Shown in pieces: positions 47,663 through 59,547 of a stretch of DNA of 64,000 nucleotides (positions within the stretch are counted from its first letter, which is position 1; the number at the start of each line of letters is the position of its first letter). A model generated the notes under the pieces. The model made no database searches and was not told the DNA's origin. It was given only the letters and a program-made list of their open reading frames with translations. The DNA lies in the NCBI RefSeq assembly GCF_036543075.1, contig NZ_JAZHPF010000003.1, positions 124,001 to 188,000 on the forward strand, read 5' to 3'. The position numbers were made by a program, and so were the translations under genes. Source of the stretch: Deinococcus sp. YIM 134068 (lineage in GTDB: Bacteria; Deinococcota; Deinococci; Deinococcales; Deinococcaceae).

Positions 47663-48286
47663 TCAGCCGGGTTCTGCGTGCGGCATGGTGCATGGGGCAG
47701 TGGCGTCCGAGCGGGCAGGAAGAGTCACGCTCTCGACGGGCCGCAGCGAGGGAAGAGCGTAGTGGACCGTGGTGCTTCGCTGGGCAAGGGCGAGGCCACC
47801 CGACTTCCTGAATACATCGGCCAGCAGCTTCACGCACAGACCGTTTCCGTGAAGTTGGAGGCCGGTGATCGTGCGGGTCCGCGTCACGCGGTTGGGTTCG
47901 TCTACCGGAGTCTGAGGCACCGCCGTCCGCGCCCCGCCCACCAAGTTCCACAGTCGCACCGTGTTGACTCCAGCGCCGATCAGGTACTTCCCGTCCCGAG
48001 TCCAGAGGAGCTGCCTCACGTTGCTGTTTTTCAGCACCTGCACCGTCCCGTCTGGTCGTGCCAGCCGCATCTGGCACGAGTCGTACTTAGGAATATCCCA
48101 GCAGAAGCGCACTGCCGCCGCGTCCCCACGTGGGAAAAGGAGGGTCTGGATAGGGTTGGCCGGGAAGTCCGCCATAGGCACCGGACCCTCGACGCGCACG
48201 ATCCGACCTCCGGGAAAGGCAACGTCTACCTGTCGGATCAGGGACGGGACGGGAGGCAAGGGGGCGTCGGCTGTGAGCACCAACAT
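47663..48286 (-). CDS. hypothetical protein with a WD40-like segment
   Basis: A 207-aa product starting MLVLTADAPLPPVPSL. The stretch QLLWTRDGKYLIGAGVNTVRLWNL reads like one blade of a beta-propeller, with the W-x-x-D-G and R-L-W-N ends typical of WD40 repeats. Too short for a full propeller, so it may be a fragment or a partner-completing unit. A minus-strand TAGGCT box lies 5 nt before the ATG, supporting this start. There is no signal peptide. Coding status is reasonable but not certain. Confidence 0.55.
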   Translation of the reverse strand: MLVLTADAPLPPVPSLIRQVDVAFPGGRIVRVEGPVPMADFPANPIQTLLFPRGDAAAVRFCWDIPKYDSCQMRLARPDGTVQVLKNSNVRQLLWTRDGKYLIGAGVNTVRLWNLVGGARTAVPQTPVDEPNRVTRTRTITGLQLHGNGLCVKLLADVFRKSGGLALAQRSTTVHYALPSLRPVESVTLPARSDATAPCTMPHAEPG

Positions 48287-48388
48287 GCTCCAGCCTACGC
48301 CTCCCACCTCACCTCTTTCGTCCCTCAAAAGGCTGGGAGGAGAACCGCTCCGGCTCTCCCCCCGACCGTCAAGCTATGGACCCCTGCC

Positions 48389-49711
<1,323 letters not shown>

Positions 49712-49954
49712 GAGGGTCCTCCTGTGGGGTGTGAGGGGGGCGGCCCCCGCCCGGCTGGGCGAGGGAACGGGGGGAAGGGAGGTTGGCGGACGCGCCTCCG
49801 GTGGGTTGGATAGCGTCATTGTGCCCGGCCCGCCCGGCGTTTGAACTGGTGGACTTGCCGCACGTCCCGGTACACCACTTCGGCGGGTCCACCACCGGCG
49901 GGGGCAACAGCAAACGTCCCACCTCGCCGTGAGGGGGACGCCCGAATGTCCTGC

Positions 49955-49982
49955 TGGTCGCTGAAAGCTGGCGGCTGGCCGC
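49955..49982. repeat. heptamer array (GCTGNNN words)
   Basis: GTCGCTG, AAAGCTG, GCGGCTG, GCC in register; on the other strand these are CCAGC and TCAGC words. It ends 6 nt from the stop of the HAD hydrolase gene. Confidence 0.7.
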
Positions 49983-49988
49983 CCTCCC

Positions 49989-50630
49989 CTACACCCGGAC
50001 GCTCACCCCCAGCCACGCCTCCAGCTCGCGCTCGAACTCGGCGTGGTGGTCGTGGTGGTAGAGCAGGCCGTGGAATCCGGCCACCCGCGCCGCGTCGATG
50101 TTCTCCTGCACGTCGTCCACGAAGGCGACCTGCGAGGCGGGCACGCCCATCGCGCCTTGCAGGGCAGAGAAGGCGTCGGGGTGGGGCTTTTTCTGCCTCA
50201 GCTCATTGCTGAACACGAGCGCGTCGAAGCGGGCGAAGCGCGGATCACGGCGCAGGTGGTCGCTGACGACGGGGTAGTTGTTGCTCAGCAGGCCGACGCG
50301 GACGCTGCGGGGCAGGGCGGCCAGGGTCGCGTACATGGGCGCGTTGTCGTGGACGCTGCCGAGGTACAGGGCCTCGAACTCGTCGTAGGGCAGGGTGACG
50401 CCCGTCTCCTCCTGCATCGTCACCCAGAACTGCGGCAGGGTCCACTCGCCGACCTCCAGTTGCCGGACGTGCCGGAAGTAGCTCTCTCGCACCCGCTCCA
50501 CGGGCACGCCGCTCCGGTCGGCGACGTTCTGGGTGGAGCGCCCGTCGAAAGTGCCGACGGTGAACACGCCGCCCCAGTCGAAGGCGACGTGACGGGGGGT
50601 GAGGGGGGTCTGGGGGGTCATGCCGGGCAT
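49989..50630 (-). CDS. HAD family hydrolase
   Basis: A 213-aa protein of the HAD IA type. Motif [13 protein letters not shown] holds the nucleophile Asp; the second Asp of DxD is replaced (D-W-G), as in some epoxide-hydrolase-type or YihX-like members. Motif II is LLSNNYP, motif III Lys is in [10 protein letters not shown], and motif IV is [13 protein letters not shown] phosphatase acting on a small phospho-ester is likely; the substrate is unknown. A second ATG three codons in is possible. Confidence 0.88.
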   Translation of the reverse strand: MPGMTPQTPLTPRHVAFDWGGVFTVGTFDGRSTQNVADRSGVPVERVRESYFRHVRQLEVGEWTLPQFWVTMQEETGVTLPYDEFEALYLGSVHDNAPMYATLAALPRSVRVGLLSNNYPVVSDHLRRDPRFARFDALVFSNELRQKKPHPDAFSALQGAMGVPASQVAFVDDVQENIDAARVAGFHGLLYHHDHHAEFERELEAWLGVSVRV

Positions 50631-50737
50631 TCTGGCGCAGGGTGAGAGGTGGGGCGGGGCGGCTGTTCAGACGGAGGGAAGCGGCGGCCCGCCTTCGAGA
50701 CTCCGGCTTCCGCAAACCCTGGACTTCCCGCGAACGG

Positions 50738-50797
50738 CGCAGAAGGCGGAGGGCAGAGGGGAGCACGCCGACACCGAGCGCCCGGTACCCTCTGCCC
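50738..50797. repeat. heptamer-type array with inverted partner (GCAGAAG words)
   Basis: CAGAAGG, CGGAGGG, CAGAGGG in register at 50740-50760, facing CCCTCTGCCC at 50788-50797, which is the exact complement of GGGCAGAGGG at 50751-50760. Same word class as at 4251-4306. It lies about 150 nt upstream of greA. The 326-nt spacer around it has no credible gene. Confidence 0.6.
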
Positions 50798-50942
50798 CTG
50801 ACCTTCCGTTCTCCGGCATCCACGTTCGCGGAAGGGCTGATGTTCCCCCTGAGCGTGACGCCTCGACCGCCACACCCAACGGACCCATCCTCCCCGCCCC
50901 CCGGCCCCCCAGTCCTTCAGGCTGAGCCGCCACCCGACACCC

Positions 50943-50948
50943 TATACT
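50943..50948 (+). promoter_or_regulatory. -10 box of greA
   Basis: TATACT, 8 nt before the ATG; matches the Deinococcus leaderless pattern and fixes the greA start. Confidence 0.65.
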
Positions 50949-50956
50949 GGGCCGCC

Positions 50957-51427
<471 letters not shown>

Positions 51428-51508
51428 GGCGGGAAGCTCGCGGGGCCAGGCAGGGGCTTAACGGAACTTGTAGAAGCGCGACGATGAAGGCAGGGAGAGT
51501 GGGCGGGG

Positions 51509-51532
51509 GAGGAGCCGCCTCTCCTCTTTTTT
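51509..51532 (+). terminator. rho-independent terminator downstream of greA
   Basis: GAGGAG (51509-51514) pairs with CTCCTC (51521-51526) around a 6-nt loop, followed by TTTTTT (51527-51532). Confidence 0.75.
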
Positions 51533-51563
51533 GCCATAGCAGCCGCCTATCTCCAAAAGGGAT

Positions 51564-51617
51564 GGGCGGCTTACATCTCGACTTGCCATACCCCTTACCG
51601 GACAAGTCAAGCCGCCC
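51564..51617 (+). promoter_or_regulatory. large dyad upstream of malQ
   Basis: GGGCGGCTT at 51564-51572 pairs perfectly with AAGCCGCCC at 51609-51617, and GACTTG at 51580-51585 with CAAGTC at 51603-51608. An upstream AGCCGCC at 51541-51547 could pair with the same left arm, giving two exclusive folds. The right arm sits where the -35 of the next promoter would be, so the element may act as an operator or as an RNA or DNA switch. Confidence 0.6.
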
Positions 51618-51633
51618 GCCAAGTGAGGATGGG

Positions 51634-51639
51634 TACAAT
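51634..51639 (+). promoter_or_regulatory. -10 box of malQ
   Basis: TACAAT about 75 nt before the malQ ATG. No -35-like hexamer at the expected place, which is occupied by the right arm of a dyad; activator dependence is possible. Confidence 0.5.
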
Positions 51640-51713
51640 ACGGGCGCTCTTCTGGAATCACTTCCAACCCGCATTCATCCAGCCACGCTCTCACCCCACG
51701 GAGGTCCCGACCC

Positions 51714-53220
<1,507 letters not shown>

Positions 53221-53222
<2 letters not shown>

Positions 53223-53330
53223 GTCGTGGGTTGTAGGTCGTGGGTTGCAGGTCGTGGAGGCAGGGGCAAGAGCTTCTGCCCCCACCTCTTTTTGCTTTTC
53301 CCACTTCCCACGGGCCACAACCCACTACCC
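53221..53330. repeat. paired inverted heptamer arrays (GTGGGTT words)
   Basis: GGTCGTG, GGTTGTA, GGTCGTG, GGTTGCA, GGTCGTG run from the malQ stop (about 53223-53257). On the far side CCCACTT, CCCACGG, GCCACAA, CCCACTA, CCC run at 53300-53330. GTGGGTTGT and ACAACCCAC are exact complements, so the malQ to pduO spacer can fold into a long hairpin. The right array ends 8 nt before the pduO start. Confidence 0.75.
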
Positions 53331-53337
53331 TGCTCCC

Positions 53338-53910
53338 ATGAAGCTCTACACCAAAACCGGCGACGACGGCTCCACCGGCCTGTACGGCCCCGAACGAGTC
53401 AGCAAGACGCACGTGAGGGTCGAGGCCTACGGCACGGTGGACGAACTCAACAGCGCGGTGGGTCTCGCGCGGGCGCACAACGGGCGCAGCCATAAGCCCG
53501 AGCCAACGCTGGACGCCGACCTCGAATACCTCCAGAACGCCCTCTTTGACGTGGGCGCTGACCTCGCCACCCGGCAGGGCAGCGTCTCGGCGAGCAAGAT
53601 CAGCCGCATGGACGCCGAGGACGCCGCCTTTCTGGAGGCGATGATCGACCGCTACCAGGAGAAGACGCCGCCCCTCAAGGAGTTCGTTCACCCCGGCGGC
53701 ACCCTGACCTCGGCGGCGCTGCACGTCGCCCGCGCCACCGCCCGCCGGGCCGAACGCGCGGCCATCCGCCTCGCCGATGCCGAGGAAGTCAACCCCGCCG
53801 TCCTCGTCTATCTCAACCGCGTCTCCGACCTGCTCTTCATCATGGCCCGCGCGGCGAACGAGGCGGCGGGGGTGGGCGAGCAGGGATGGACGGTGAAGGG
53901 GCGGAGATGA
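53338..53910 (+). CDS. ATP:cob(I)alamin adenosyltransferase, PduO type
   Basis: A 190-aa trimeric enzyme that makes adenosylcobalamin. The N-terminal KLYTKTGDDGSTGLYGPERVSK carries the ATP-binding T-K-x-G-D-x-G; GTVDELNSAVGLAR and ARATARRAERAA (R-x-x-x-R-R-x-E-R) follow, with LNRVSDLLFIMAR near the end. A TACCCT box 6 nt before the ATG supports the start. The longer frame upstream covers the repeat and is not coding. Confidence 0.94.
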   Translation: MKLYTKTGDDGSTGLYGPERVSKTHVRVEAYGTVDELNSAVGLARAHNGRSHKPEPTLDADLEYLQNALFDVGADLATRQGSVSASKISRMDAEDAAFLEAMIDRYQEKTPPLKEFVHPGGTLTSAALHVARATARRAERAAIRLADAEEVNPAVLVYLNRVSDLLFIMARAANEAAGVGEQGWTVKGRR

Positions 53911-53938
53911 GACGGAACACAGAGCAATAGTCTCTTCA

Positions 53939-54157
53939 TCAACAATCTAAAGTTTCAAGATAGTCCCAGCTATCAGGAAGATTTAAATCCCCCATCATCA
54001 CGTAGTAGGCTTTCCCAACAGAGTCTAAATTCAAGTCATCCTTTTGGTTGGCTGGCCAGAAGGTGTCGCATTCATCGCAGATATAACCTATTATTCCCGT
54101 GGGCTTGATTTTGACATGAAGCAATTCGCCCTGTTCGCATCCCGGACATAGGATCAC
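53939..54157 (-). CDS. low-GC zinc-ribbon protein, 72 aa
   Basis: MILCPGCEQGELLHVKIKP, then YICDECDTFW and a C-terminal part ending WDYLETLDC. Two CxxC pairs (CPGC and CDEC) should bind one zinc ion. The base composition is strikingly AT-rich compared with flanking genes, a clear sign of recent transfer. Small proteins of this kind are often found as accessory or immunity-like genes next to polymorphic toxins; none is adjacent here. Confidence 0.7.
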   Translation of the reverse strand: MILCPGCEQGELLHVKIKPTGIIGYICDECDTFWPANQKDDLNLDSVGKAYYVMMGDLNLPDSWDYLETLDC

Positions 54158-54210
54158 TATATGTCAGCCCTTCCTCTCTCATAGACCTCAAAACCAGTGC
54201 GCTACAGCTA

Positions 54211-55308
54211 TCACTCCGCGTGCACGAAATCCAGAATCGCCCGCGCAATCGCCCCCGCCACCCGCTCGCGGTAGACGGCCTGGGCGAGGCGTGGCCCCTC
54301 CACCGGGCTGGTGCCGAAGCCGATCTCGATGAGGATGGCGGCGGTGGTGGGGTTGCGGATGACGTAGAAGGCGTCGGTCTGCACGCCCCGGTTCACGGCC
54401 CCCGTGGCGGTGATGAGGCGGGACTGGACCTTCTGGGCGAGCTGGCGGGAAAAGGACATCTTGGCCTGGGCGAGCAGGTCTCCGAGGAGGTTCTGGGCAT
54501 TGTTGGCGGCGCGGCGGGTGAGTTCCTGGCCGAGGCTGCCGCCGCCGTTCTCGCGCACGGCGAGGCTGCGGCCCTGCCCGGCGAGCGGCTGCCCGAAGTA
54601 GTACGTCTCGATGCCCTGCCCGCCCGGATTGGCCGAGGCGTTGACATGGATGCTGACAAAGGCGCTCGTCGTCCGGTTGGAGGCGAGGCGGGAGCGCGCG
54701 TCGAGGTCGCTGGCCTTGTCCGCGCTGAGGTGCTGGTTCCCGTTCCGGCTCATCACCACGTCCACACCGTGCCCCCGCAACATCCGGCGCACGCGGCGGG
54801 CCACGTCGAGGGTCACGTCGGCCTCCGTGACCCAGCGGCTGTGCATCCCCGGATCGATGCCCCCGTGCCCGGCGTCGAGGACCACGCGGGGACGCAAGGG
54901 AGAGTTCGTGCCCGCCGGACGGGTGACGACGCGCGAGCGGACGGGCGTGGCGGGCACGCGGGCGGCAGCCGTCCCCGTCGGCACGTCGATGACGAGGCGG
55001 GCCGCCTGCTTCCCCTTCGCCGGGAGAATGTTCGCTTTGGCCTTGCCATGCCCCGGCGCGAGCGTGACGGTGACGGTGCGGCCCGAGACCGTGTAACCTC
55101 GCACGCCGGGGGCGGAGAGAGTTCCCCGTGCGGCACGCAGGGTCACGCTCAGCCGCACGGTCGCCCGGCCACTGGCAACGCGGGTGCTGGCGGTGGCGGT
55201 GCGGGGCAGGTCGAACACCACGCGGGTATATCCGGCATGGGTGCCCACACGCGGCGCGGCGACCGCCGTGGACACGAGGAGGAGCAGGAGCAGGAGAAGA
55301 CGCTTCAC
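54211..55308 (-). CDS. N-acetylmuramoyl-L-alanine amidase with AMIN-like domain
   Basis: A 365-aa secreted enzyme that removes stem peptides from peptidoglycan. GTG start, then signal peptide KRLLLLLLLLVSTAVAAP. The first 110 residues form an AMIN-like wall-targeting domain (YTRVVFDLPRTATASTRV). Amidase_3 follows with VVLDAGHGGIDPG (zinc His), the Glu in TEADVTLDVARRV, SIHVNAS (second His) and ILIEIGFGTSPVEGPRL (catalytic Glu). A TACACT box 8 nt upstream fixes the GTG start over a longer frame. Confidence 0.92.
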   Translation of the reverse strand: MKRLLLLLLLLVSTAVAAPRVGTHAGYTRVVFDLPRTATASTRVASGRATVRLSVTLRAARGTLSAPGVRGYTVSGRTVTVTLAPGHGKAKANILPAKGKQAARLVIDVPTGTAAARVPATPVRSRVVTRPAGTNSPLRPRVVLDAGHGGIDPGMHSRWVTEADVTLDVARRVRRMLRGHGVDVVMSRNGNQHLSADKASDLDARSRLASNRTTSAFVSIHVNASANPGGQGIETYYFGQPLAGQGRSLAVRENGGGSLGQELTRRAANNAQNLLGDLLAQAKMSFSRQLAQKVQSRLITATGAVNRGVQTDAFYVIRNPTTAAILIEIGFGTSPVEGPRLAQAVYRERVAGAIARAILDFVHAE

Positions 55309-55316
55309 TGCGGGCG

Positions 55317-55322
55317 AGTGTA
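55317..55322 (-). promoter_or_regulatory. -10 box of the amidase gene
   Basis: TACACT on the minus strand, 8 nt before the GTG; a TTCATT-like -35 stands 17 nt upstream. Consistent with a leaderless mRNA. Confidence 0.55.
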
Positions 55323-55570
55323 ACTCCCCGGACCGTGAAAATGAACTGTTCTTAAAACCTCTCGTCCGCTGAACAGGGTGAGGAAGGAACGGCACCATCC
55401 GAGGGTCCTGACGAGAACGACGGCACTTCACCTCGTCTGGAACGACGTTTCCTCCTGCCCGCCGACTTCATGACCGCGAGGCGTCGGCCTCCTGCAAACG
55501 ATCAGATGAGGGCCGTCCTCTCCCCTCCCCGATCACGTCCGGTTCAGGCCCGTGCTCTAGGGTGGGCCGG

Positions 55571-56200
55571 ATGAGACGTGCCGTTCTTCTTTCCCTCCTC
55601 GCCGGGCTGACGCTCGGAATCGGCGACGCCGCGACCTTCGGGGGGCTGAGCGTGACCCCTCGGGGACCCCAGCGGCTCAACCTCCAGACGGGGGCGACCG
55701 AACTCCCGCAGGGCGGCACCGCCACCGACACCCGCACGGGGCTGCGGCTCAGCGCGGGGCAGATGGAACTTCGGCCCGGCGAGCGGCTGACGGCGCGGGG
55801 GGCGACGGTCACGCTCCGGCAGGGGGGTACCCTGCGGGCGCAGAACGTAGCGTACGACCTCGGGCGCGGGACGGTGACGGCCTCCGGCGGCGTGACGTAC
55901 ACGGACGCGCGCATCCGGGGGCTGACGGCGGCCCGGCTCGTGCTCCATATGAAGACGGGCTACGTGAGCGCCCTCGGCGACGTGCGGGCGCAGACGCCCA
56001 ACCTGCGGGCCTCCGCCCTCGCCTTCGAGGCCGCCACGGCGCGGGCCATGCTCGCGGGGCCGTCCAGCGTGAGCCAGGGAACTCTCAAGGCACAGGCCAG
56101 CGCCGGGGGCCGCCTGCTGTTGACCTTCTGTGCCGGGGGCGTCCGGCGGGCCACACCCGACGCGGCGACGGTGGCCCGCTTCGCCCCGTACTTGAAGTGA
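55571..56200 (+). CDS. LptA/OstA-like periplasmic protein
   Basis: A 209-aa exported protein. MRRAVLLSLLAGLTLGIGDA is a signal peptide, and the rest consists of repeating beta strands such as LSAGQMELRPGERLTARGATV and RAQNVAYDLGRGTVTASGGV, the pattern of the OstA/LptA jelly-roll that carries lipids across the envelope. Deinococcus lacks classical LPS, so the carried lipid is unknown. A TAGGGT box 7 nt before the ATG supports this start. The SGNH esterase gene follows. Confidence 0.78.
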   Translation: MRRAVLLSLLAGLTLGIGDAATFGGLSVTPRGPQRLNLQTGATELPQGGTATDTRTGLRLSAGQMELRPGERLTARGATVTLRQGGTLRAQNVAYDLGRGTVTASGGVTYTDARIRGLTAARLVLHMKTGYVSALGDVRAQTPNLRASALAFEAATARAMLAGPSSVSQGTLKAQASAGGRLLLTFCAGGVRRATPDAATVARFAPYLK

Positions 56201-56250
56201 AACTCCGACCCTTCCCCATGACCATTTCGCCCCCGACCCCCGGAGGTCCG

Positions 56251-57000
56251 ATGCCGTCCAAACCACGACGTTCGTTTCGTCCCCTCGGCCCTGCTCTCGC
56301 GCTCGGTCTGCTCCTGGCAGGCACCGGGTCCGCCGTCTCGTCTCTCACGCAGGCGACTTCGCCCACACTGGAACTTACGTCGGCCCCCCGCACGGCCACG
56401 GACGCGGCGGCCCGGCGCGTGATGCCGCTGGGCGACTCCATCACCGACGGGTACAACATCCCCGGCGGCTACCGCATCCCGCTGCTCCCCGCGCTGAACG
56501 CGGCGGGCCTGCGGGTGGACCTCGTGGGGTCGGCGCGCAATGGCCCCGCGAGCCTCGCCGACCGCGACCACGAGGGCCACAGCGGCTGGCGGATTGATCA
56601 GCTCCTCGCGGAGGTGGACGGCTGGCTCTCTTCCGCCCAGCCGGACGTGATTCTCCTGATGATCGGCACGAACGATATGATCCAGAACCGCGACGTGGCG
56701 ACCGCGCCCGCCCGGCTCGGCACCCTCCTCGACCGCATCGCCGCGCGCCGTCCCGCCGCCACCATCCTCGTCGCCTCCCTCCCGCCGCTCAGCGACCCGG
56801 CGGGGAATGCACGCGTGAGGGCCTTCAACGCCGCCCTTCCCGGCGTGGTGCGGGCGCGTGCCGCCCTGGGCCGGTGGGTCCGGCTCGTGGACGCCTCCGC
56901 CCGGCTGACGCCCGCCGACCTCGCCGACGGGGTGCATCCCAACGAGGGCGGCTACCGCAAGCTGGCGGAGATGTGGCTGGGTGCCCTGCGGGGGCTGTGA
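56251..57000 (+). CDS. secreted SGNH/GDSL hydrolase (CE3-like esterase)
   Basis: A 249-aa exported esterase. The ATG chosen has GGAGG 4 nt upstream and opens a signal peptide (MPSKPRRSFRPLGPALALGL). The SGNH blocks are complete: PLGDSITDGYN (Ser), a Gly block near VGSARNG, IGTNDM (Asn) and DGVHPNEGGYRKLAE (Asp and His). The GDSITDGYNIPGGYR start is close to carbohydrate esterase family 3, which deacetylates xylan. Likely acts on polysaccharide or lipid esters outside the cell. Confidence 0.9.
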   Translation: MPSKPRRSFRPLGPALALGLLLAGTGSAVSSLTQATSPTLELTSAPRTATDAAARRVMPLGDSITDGYNIPGGYRIPLLPALNAAGLRVDLVGSARNGPASLADRDHEGHSGWRIDQLLAEVDGWLSSAQPDVILLMIGTNDMIQNRDVATAPARLGTLLDRIAARRPAATILVASLPPLSDPAGNARVRAFNAALPGVVRARAALGRWVRLVDASARLTPADLADGVHPNEGGYRKLAEMWLGALRGL

Positions 57001-57001
57001 G

Positions 57002-57020
57002 GGAATCGCCAGTCGCCGGG
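57002..57020. repeat. short heptamer array (GCCAGTC words)
   Basis: GCCAGTC, GCCGGGG in register within 5 nt of the esterase stop. Too short to judge alone; listed because it matches the array near mreC. Confidence 0.45.
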
Positions 57021-57224
57021 GAAGGCGGGGGAGACCCGTCTCCCCAGTTCGCAACCTTCGGCAGATGAGAGCGTCGGGCAAGCAGATGAAGCACAGCCCG
57101 GCGTCTGTTTGCCCGAGCAGAGCGAGCGCATATCAACGAGCAGGACGGGGAATAGAGCCGTTTGGGGGGCGGTTCTCCAGACCCGGCGTCATTCGGAGAA
57201 CTGCTCTAGGGGTGAAGCCGTCGC

Positions 57225-58286
57225 TCAGCCCGCCTGACCCGCCGGGGAGTCGAAGCGGTCTTCGAGGTGGGTGAAGCCCAGCACCTCGCACACGAACAGG
57301 CGGGTGAGTTCGGGGTCGAACTGGCGGCCCGACTCGGTGATGAGGTGGTCCACGGCGTCCTGATAGGTCCACGCGCTCTTGTAGGGGCGGACGCTCGTCA
57401 GGGCGTCGAACACGTCGGCCACGGCCACGATGCGCGCGGCGAGGGGAATGCGGTGCCCCGTCAGCCCCAGCGGGTAGCCGCCGCCGTCCCAGCGTTCGTG
57501 GTGGTGGCGCACCGCGTCCACCGTGGAGACGGGCAGGAAGGGCAGATCGGCCAGAAGCTGCACGCCCCAGACCGGGTGCTGGAGGATGACCTCGTACTCC
57601 AGTGGATCGAGGGGACCGGGCTTCTGGAGGATGGCCTGCGGCACCCGCGCCTTGCCGATGTCGTGGAGAGCCGCGCCCCAGCGCACGGCGGCGACCTCGG
57701 TGGCGCTGAGATGGGCGGCCTGCGCCAGCCGCTCGGCGAAGTCCACGATCCGGCGGATATGCTCGGACTGCCAGGCGTCCTGGCTCACCCCCAGGAAATG
57801 CACGGCCTCGTCCAGCGCCCGCTCCACGTCCTGAAGGCGCTCGGCGGTGCGGAAGGCGTGCTGTGCCGAGGCCGCCAGCGGCTCCAGCGTGCCCGCCACA
57901 TATTCGCCCCGCGCGCCCCACGTCACCCGTACGATGTGGGTGTGCAGCGGCGTGGCGAGCGTGACCTCCTCCAATGCCCCCTGCCCCACCCGGAGCGCGC
58001 CGGGATGGCGGGCGCGCTCGTAGCGCAGCCAGCGGTGGAGCGGCTGCCCGGTCGCCTCCCCCGGCCTCAGCCCGGTGACGGCCTCCCACGCCCCGCCGAC
58101 CTCCAGCACCAGCCCCGCCCCGTCGAGCAGAAAGAGCGCCGCCGGTTGCGCCTCCAGCAGCAGTTGGCGCAGGCCGGTGCGCGGGGTCTCCTCCCGCGCG
58201 GCGGGCTTGGGAGCGGGCCGCCCGGAGGCGAAGGGCGTCAGCGCCCCGAACAGGTCGAGGTCGTCAAACATCGCCGCCCCGGTCAT
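57225..58286 (-). CDS. PAS/HD-GYP domain protein (likely c-di-GMP phosphodiesterase)
   Basis: A 353-aa cytosolic protein. Residues about 40-140 resemble a PAS sensor (ALFLLDGAGLVLEVGGAWEAVTGL). The C-terminal HD-GYP domain has ALHDIGKARVP (HD near 208), DPLEYEVILQHPVWG, and the diagnostic HHHERWDGGGYPLGL near 261-275 with GYP, then VADVFDALTS. HD-GYP enzymes hydrolyse cyclic-di-GMP. No GGDEF partner is nearby. A structured leader lies directly before the ATG. Confidence 0.92.
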   Translation of the reverse strand: MTGAAMFDDLDLFGALTPFASGRPAPKPAAREETPRTGLRQLLLEAQPAALFLLDGAGLVLEVGGAWEAVTGLRPGEATGQPLHRWLRYERARHPGALRVGQGALEEVTLATPLHTHIVRVTWGARGEYVAGTLEPLAASAQHAFRTAERLQDVERALDEAVHFLGVSQDAWQSEHIRRIVDFAERLAQAAHLSATEVAAVRWGAALHDIGKARVPQAILQKPGPLDPLEYEVILQHPVWGVQLLADLPFLPVSTVDAVRHHHERWDGGGYPLGLTGHRIPLAARIVAVADVFDALTSVRPYKSAWTYQDAVDHLITESGRQFDPELTRLFVCEVLGFTHLEDRFDSPAGQAG

Positions 58287-58288
58287 CC

Positions 58289-58377
58289 CACCGGACGGGG
58301 TGGCTCATCCACCGGGGGGACAGAGGGAAATAGGGGCAGCCTCCGAAGCTCATGCACGCAGGCTAACCCGTCCGGTG
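58289..58377 (-). promoter_or_regulatory. structured leader of the HD-GYP gene
   Basis: CCCGTCCGGTG (58367-58377, plus strand) is the exact complement of CACCGGACGGG (58289-58299), giving an 11-bp stem that closes 67 nt and ends 2 nt from the start codon. Within it GGTGG and CCACC can form an alternative local hairpin that would compete with the long stem. This is the layout of a leader switch; no known riboswitch class was recognised. Confidence 0.5.
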
Positions 58378-58742
58378 TGAGGAGGACGTGAAGTAACACC
58401 ACAATCATGCCTGCCGCCTGTCTAGCCCAAGATGAGCGTTTGATTACTTGTTTCTAAAAACCCGCTTCAAACGCCCCCCTCCTCGACCTGACAGGAGGAA
58501 ACCTGCCTCCTATCCCCCCACCCCACCTCCGATGAACCGGCATTTCTGAACCCGTAGTTAAAGGTTTGGTGATGGCGAGACCCTGTGCCGTATCACATCG
58601 AAGGACCCAGGGAGAGGAGACGAACAGGAGGTTGAGGAAGGAGGTCGCCACCTCCCCCCGCGAACTTGCGGAGCTACCTGCGGAGCCGGGCGGATTCTTG
58701 CGGGTGGGCTGCCGGGGGCAGTCATCCCCGCGCGATTTGCCA
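58378..58742. other. long intergenic region with several dyads
   Basis: No credible gene. Perfect dyads: GCGTTTGA at 58436-58443 with TCAAACGC at 58467-58474; AGGAGG near 58493 with CCTCCT near 58506; GGAGGT at 58640-58645 with ACCTCC at 58650-58655. The first spans the AT-richer stretch ATTACTTGTTTCTAAAAA, a possible regulatory or promoter area for the HD-GYP gene. Confidence 0.5.
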
Positions 58743-58748
58743 TAGGGT
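58743..58748 (+). promoter_or_regulatory. -10 box of the YmdB-like gene
   Basis: TAGGGT, 6 nt before the ATG; leaderless pattern. Confidence 0.5.
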
Positions 58749-58754
58749 GGGGAC

Positions 58755-59547
58755 ATGTTGCGTGTGCTGTTCGTGGGGGACGTGTACGGGGCACCGGGCC
58801 GCCGGGTGCTGGGGGCGCACCTGCCCACCATCCGGCCCCGCTTCGACTTCGTGGTGGTGAACGGGGAAAACGCGGCGGGGGGCTTCGGGCTGCACCGCGA
58901 CGCTGCCGACGCGATCCTGCGGGCGGGGGCGAACTGCATCACCCTGGGGAACCACGCCTGGCATCACAAGGACGTGTTCGCGCTGATGCTCGACGAGGCG
59001 AAGTACCCCATCGTGCGGCCCCTGAACTATGCCGATCCCGGCACGCCCGGCGTGGGCTGGCGGACCTTCGAGGTGAAGGGCGCGAGCGGCACGGGTGAGC
59101 GGCTGACGGTCGTGAACGTCCTCGGGCGCGTCTTTCTGGAGGCGGTGGCGAATCCCTTCCGGGCGGTGGACGACCTCCTGGAGCGGGACGACCTCGGCAG
59201 CGTGTTCGTGGACATGCACGCCGAGGCCACGAGCGAGAAGGCGGCGCTGGCGTGGCACCTCGACGGGCGGGTGGCCGCCGTGATCGGCACGCACACGCAC
59301 GTTCCCACCGCCGACACCCGCATCCTGCCGGGGGGGACGGCCTTCCAGACCGACGCGGGCTTCACGGGGCCACGGGACAGCGTGATCGGGGCCGCGCCGG
59401 AGGGTCCCGTCCAGAAGTTCCTGACCGAGCGCCCGCACCGCTTCTCCGTGGCGGGGGGCGTGGCCGAACTCAACGGGGTGATTGTCCAGATGGAGGGGAA
59501 CCGCGCCCTGGCCGTGGACCGTTACCGTTACGTGGAGGGGGAGGACT

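Noticed and set aside
54593..54651. Candidate transposon or integron ends within the amidase gene
   Set aside because: Short GC-rich complementarities inside a conserved enzyme domain; expected by chance at this composition.
58289..58377. Known c-di-GMP, TPP or cobalamin riboswitch before the HD-GYP gene
   Set aside because: The conserved core sequences of these classes are not visible; only an unclassified paired structure can be supported.
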